A model generated the notes under the pieces. The model searched no databases, was not told the origin of the DNA, and saw nothing but the letters and a program-made list of their open reading frames with translations. This document shows positions 62,763-64,000 of a stretch of 64,000 bases of DNA, in pieces. This DNA comes from Anaerolineae bacterium (GTDB lineage Bacteria; Chloroflexota; Anaerolineae; Aggregatilineales; Phototrophicaceae): assembly GCA_013360465.1 (NCBI GenBank), contig JABWBO010000003.1:62001-126000 (forward strand), given 5' to 3'. Both the position numbers and the translations under genes were made by a program. How positions within the stretch are numbered: position 1 is the stretch's first letter; each line of letters begins with the position of its first letter.

Positions 62763-63401
62763 ATGACTGAAAACGCCCCCAAACGATTCATCGCCGTCGC
62801 TGGAAATATTGGCGTCGGCAAGAGTACCCTCACCCGCTTGATGTCCTCCGCCTTTGGTTGGGAGCCCTTCCTGGAAGCAGCATCCGAAAACCCCTACCTC
62901 GCCGATTTCTATCAAGACATGAAGCGCTGGAGCTTTCACTCGCAGGTGTTCTATCTGGGCAAGCGTCTGGAGCATCACCGTCAGCTGGTGGATCACCCCG
63001 GCAGCGTCATTCAGGATCGTACGGTCTACGAGGACGCCGAAATATTCGCCCGCAATCTGCACGACCAGGGACTCATGTCGGCGCGCGACTACGATGCCTA
63101 CCGCCGACTCTACAAGGCTGTCAGCAGTTTTCTGCCCCCTCCCGACGTGATCGTGTACCTGCGCGCCGATGTGCCAACGCTGCTGCGTCGTATTCGCCTG
63201 CGCGGAAATGTCTACGAGCAGCAAATCGCTCCCGAATACCTTGAGCGGTTGAACGCGCTATACGACAGCTGGATTGCCGAATGGCGCCACTGCCCGGTGC
63301 TGACCATCGCGGCAGACGAGATCGACTACGTTCAGCGCCCAGACGACATCAAGCGTATCACGCTCCCCATCTACGAACTGTTTCATCAAACCCCGGTTTA
63401 G
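62763..63401 (+). CDS. Deoxynucleoside kinase (dAdo/dGuo/dCyd type)
   Basis: The 212-residue enzyme phosphorylates deoxynucleosides in the salvage route. It has the P-loop GNIGVGKST, the DRTVYEDAEIFA signature of the dNK family, the lid RRIRLRGN with basic residues, and PPPDVIVYLRA before it. Substrate choice between adenosine, guanosine and cytidine cannot be told from the sequence. The ATG at 62763 gives the usual family length (about 210-220); the 21-residue longer frame would start upstream of the promoter's -10 box. It runs toward the FadR gene. Confidence 0.92.
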   Translation: MTENAPKRFIAVAGNIGVGKSTLTRLMSSAFGWEPFLEAASENPYLADFYQDMKRWSFHSQVFYLGKRLEHHRQLVDHPGSVIQDRTVYEDAEIFARNLHDQGLMSARDYDAYRRLYKAVSSFLPPPDVIVYLRADVPTLLRRIRLRGNVYEQQIAPEYLERLNALYDSWIAEWRHCPVLTIAADEIDYVQRPDDIKRITLPIYELFHQTPV

Positions 63402-63423
63402 GACAACTCACACGACTCCTTAA

Positions 63424-63452
63424 TGGACAAAACCAGTACCCCGTGCTAGACT
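63424..63452 (+). promoter_or_regulatory. Candidate promoter of the FadR-type regulator
   Basis: TGGACA at 63424-63429, a 17-base spacer and TAGACT at 63447-63452 lie 64 bases before the ATG. The start would be near 63460, just before the inverted repeat. Confidence 0.5.
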
Positions 63453-63460
63453 CTTTTCAA

Positions 63461-63481
63461 CGGATTGTTCAGATTAATCCG
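63461..63481. promoter_or_regulatory. Inverted repeat downstream of the promoter (possible autoregulatory operator)
   Basis: CGGATT and AATCCG form an inverted repeat with a nine-base spacer, right after the predicted transcription start of the FadR/GntR gene. The position and symmetry fit a site for a dimeric GntR-type regulator acting on its own gene. Confidence 0.5.
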
Positions 63482-63515
63482 ATCATTTAGTTTCTCTCAG
63501 ACAAGTTTCTTTTTC

Positions 63516-64000
63516 ATGTCGCGCATTCAGCTAGAATCCGATTTACTCAATTTCATCATCCGGGCTGGCTTTCAGCCGGGAGATCGCCTGCCGACTCTCA
63601 ATGTCCTTCAGGACGAGAACCATCTTGATGTCGGTATCAGCAAGGTGCGCGAGCAGCTTGAGGTGGCGCGTGCGCTCGGCTTGGTGGAAGTGCGCTCCAA
63701 GACCGGTATGCGTCTGAAGGAGTACAGCTTCACGCCGGCGGTCCGTCTGAGTCTGTTCTACGCGCTGGCGCAGAGCCAACGGAATTTCGAGCATTTTGGC
63801 GAGCTGCGCAATCATCTCGAAGTGGCATTCTGGAATGAAGCGTGCGCCCGTTTGCAGCCGGAAGACCTGGAGACAATGCGCGACTGCATCGTCCGAGCGG
63901 CGGACAAGCTCAACAGCAGCCACATCAACATTCCCAACGAAGAACATCGGACGTTTCATCTGACGCTGTTCGCTCGTCTGGAGAATCCGTTCGTGATGGG
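63516..64000 (+). CDS. GntR/FadR-family transcriptional regulator (cut by window edge)
   Basis: From the ATG at 63516 the frame is open to the right edge, 161 residues. The winged-helix N-terminus reads MSRIQLESDLLNFIIRAGFQPGDRLPTL, with the GDRLPT pattern that marks GntR regulators, then KVREQLEVARALGLVEVRSKTGMRL. An all-helical FCD-type ligand domain begins near residue 80 (FGELRNHLEVAFW and HRTFHLTLF, with Asp and His candidates for metal binding). Residues beyond FVM are missing. FadR-type proteins sense small carboxylates or acyl groups. A promoter and an inverted repeat lie just upstream, suggesting self-control. Confidence 0.88.
   Translation, partial: MSRIQLESDLLNFIIRAGFQPGDRLPTLNVLQDENHLDVGISKVREQLEVARALGLVEVRSKTGMRLKEYSFTPAVRLSLFYALAQSQRNFEHFGELRNHLEVAFWNEACARLQPEDLETMRDCIVRAADKLNSSHINIPNEEHRTFHLTLFARLENPFVM

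Noticed and set aside
1-64000. tRNA, rRNA, insertion sequences, attachment sites or origin
   Set aside because: No cloverleaf-like segment with a T-loop, no transposase motif, no terminal inverted repeats with target duplication, and no cluster of DnaA boxes was seen by reading; a covariance search would be needed to exclude small RNAs.

Overview
The window looks like a stretch of a Chloroflexota chromosome, most likely class Anaerolineae (inference). The evidence is a GC-rich base composition, secreted proteins with Thr/Pro-rich linkers, a Tad pilus apparatus with no outer-membrane secretin gene in view, LysM and Ig-like surface proteins, and many receiver and histidine kinase genes. The gene content is chromosomal and mostly housekeeping or envelope-related. 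I saw no transposase, phage gene, tRNA, rRNA or CRISPR array, and no gene-free gap over 300 bases.

Layout. Positions 1-2790 (minus strand) hold a truncated membrane protein and a compact phosphorelay: a membrane histidine kinase, a single-domain receiver, and a LuxR-type regulator that carries an isolated HisKA-like domain at its C-terminus. Positions 2906-9819 (minus) encode three TadE/TadG-like pseudopilins, one with a von Willebrand A domain and one ending in a long Thr/Pro/Ser/Arg repeat. Positions 9954-14717 (minus) hold two OmpR-type regulators, a large GAF histidine kinase and a PspA-like coiled-coil protein. Positions 14781-27872 (minus) are a run of eight large polytopic membrane proteins: one polyprenyl-phosphate sugar transferase, and the rest GT-C or YfhO-like, which suggests envelope glycan or glycoprotein synthesis. 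Positions 28069-30768 (plus) encode a membrane-anchored NACHT/STAND NTPase with HEAT repeats, the least familiar protein here. Positions 30765-33500 (minus) carry a lipoprotein and the conserved YggU(DUF167)-YggT-YggS-YfiH set.

Positions 33727-41763 (plus) hold a DegU/DegS-like pair, whose kinase has degenerate ATP-binding motifs, followed by the Tad assembly machine: CpaB/RcpC, CpaE/TadZ with a receiver domain, the CpaF/TadA ATPase, TadB and TadC. ComF and long-form HPF follow. Positions 43166-47398 (minus) contain two GT2 glycosyltransferases, a PhnD-like lipoprotein and a FlgD-Ig-like surface protein. Positions 47557-55766 (plus) carry Lon, an AlbA_2/RecG-like regulator, two secreted proteins, FabG and a HIT protein. 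The last part holds a DsbA-like thioredoxin, aconitase, RNase HI, an aminotransferase, a TPR-Yip1 protein, a deoxynucleoside kinase and a truncated FadR-type regulator with its own promoter and operator.

How they work together (inference). The two Tad blocks, 2906-9819 and 35710-41763, together supply minor pseudopilins and the inner-membrane motor of one pilus. The major Flp pilin and the prepilin peptidase must lie elsewhere. Each block sits beside its own two-component genes. Start codons were moved from the longest open frame wherever a ribosome binding site, a gene overlap or family length supported it, and the reason is given in each entry.
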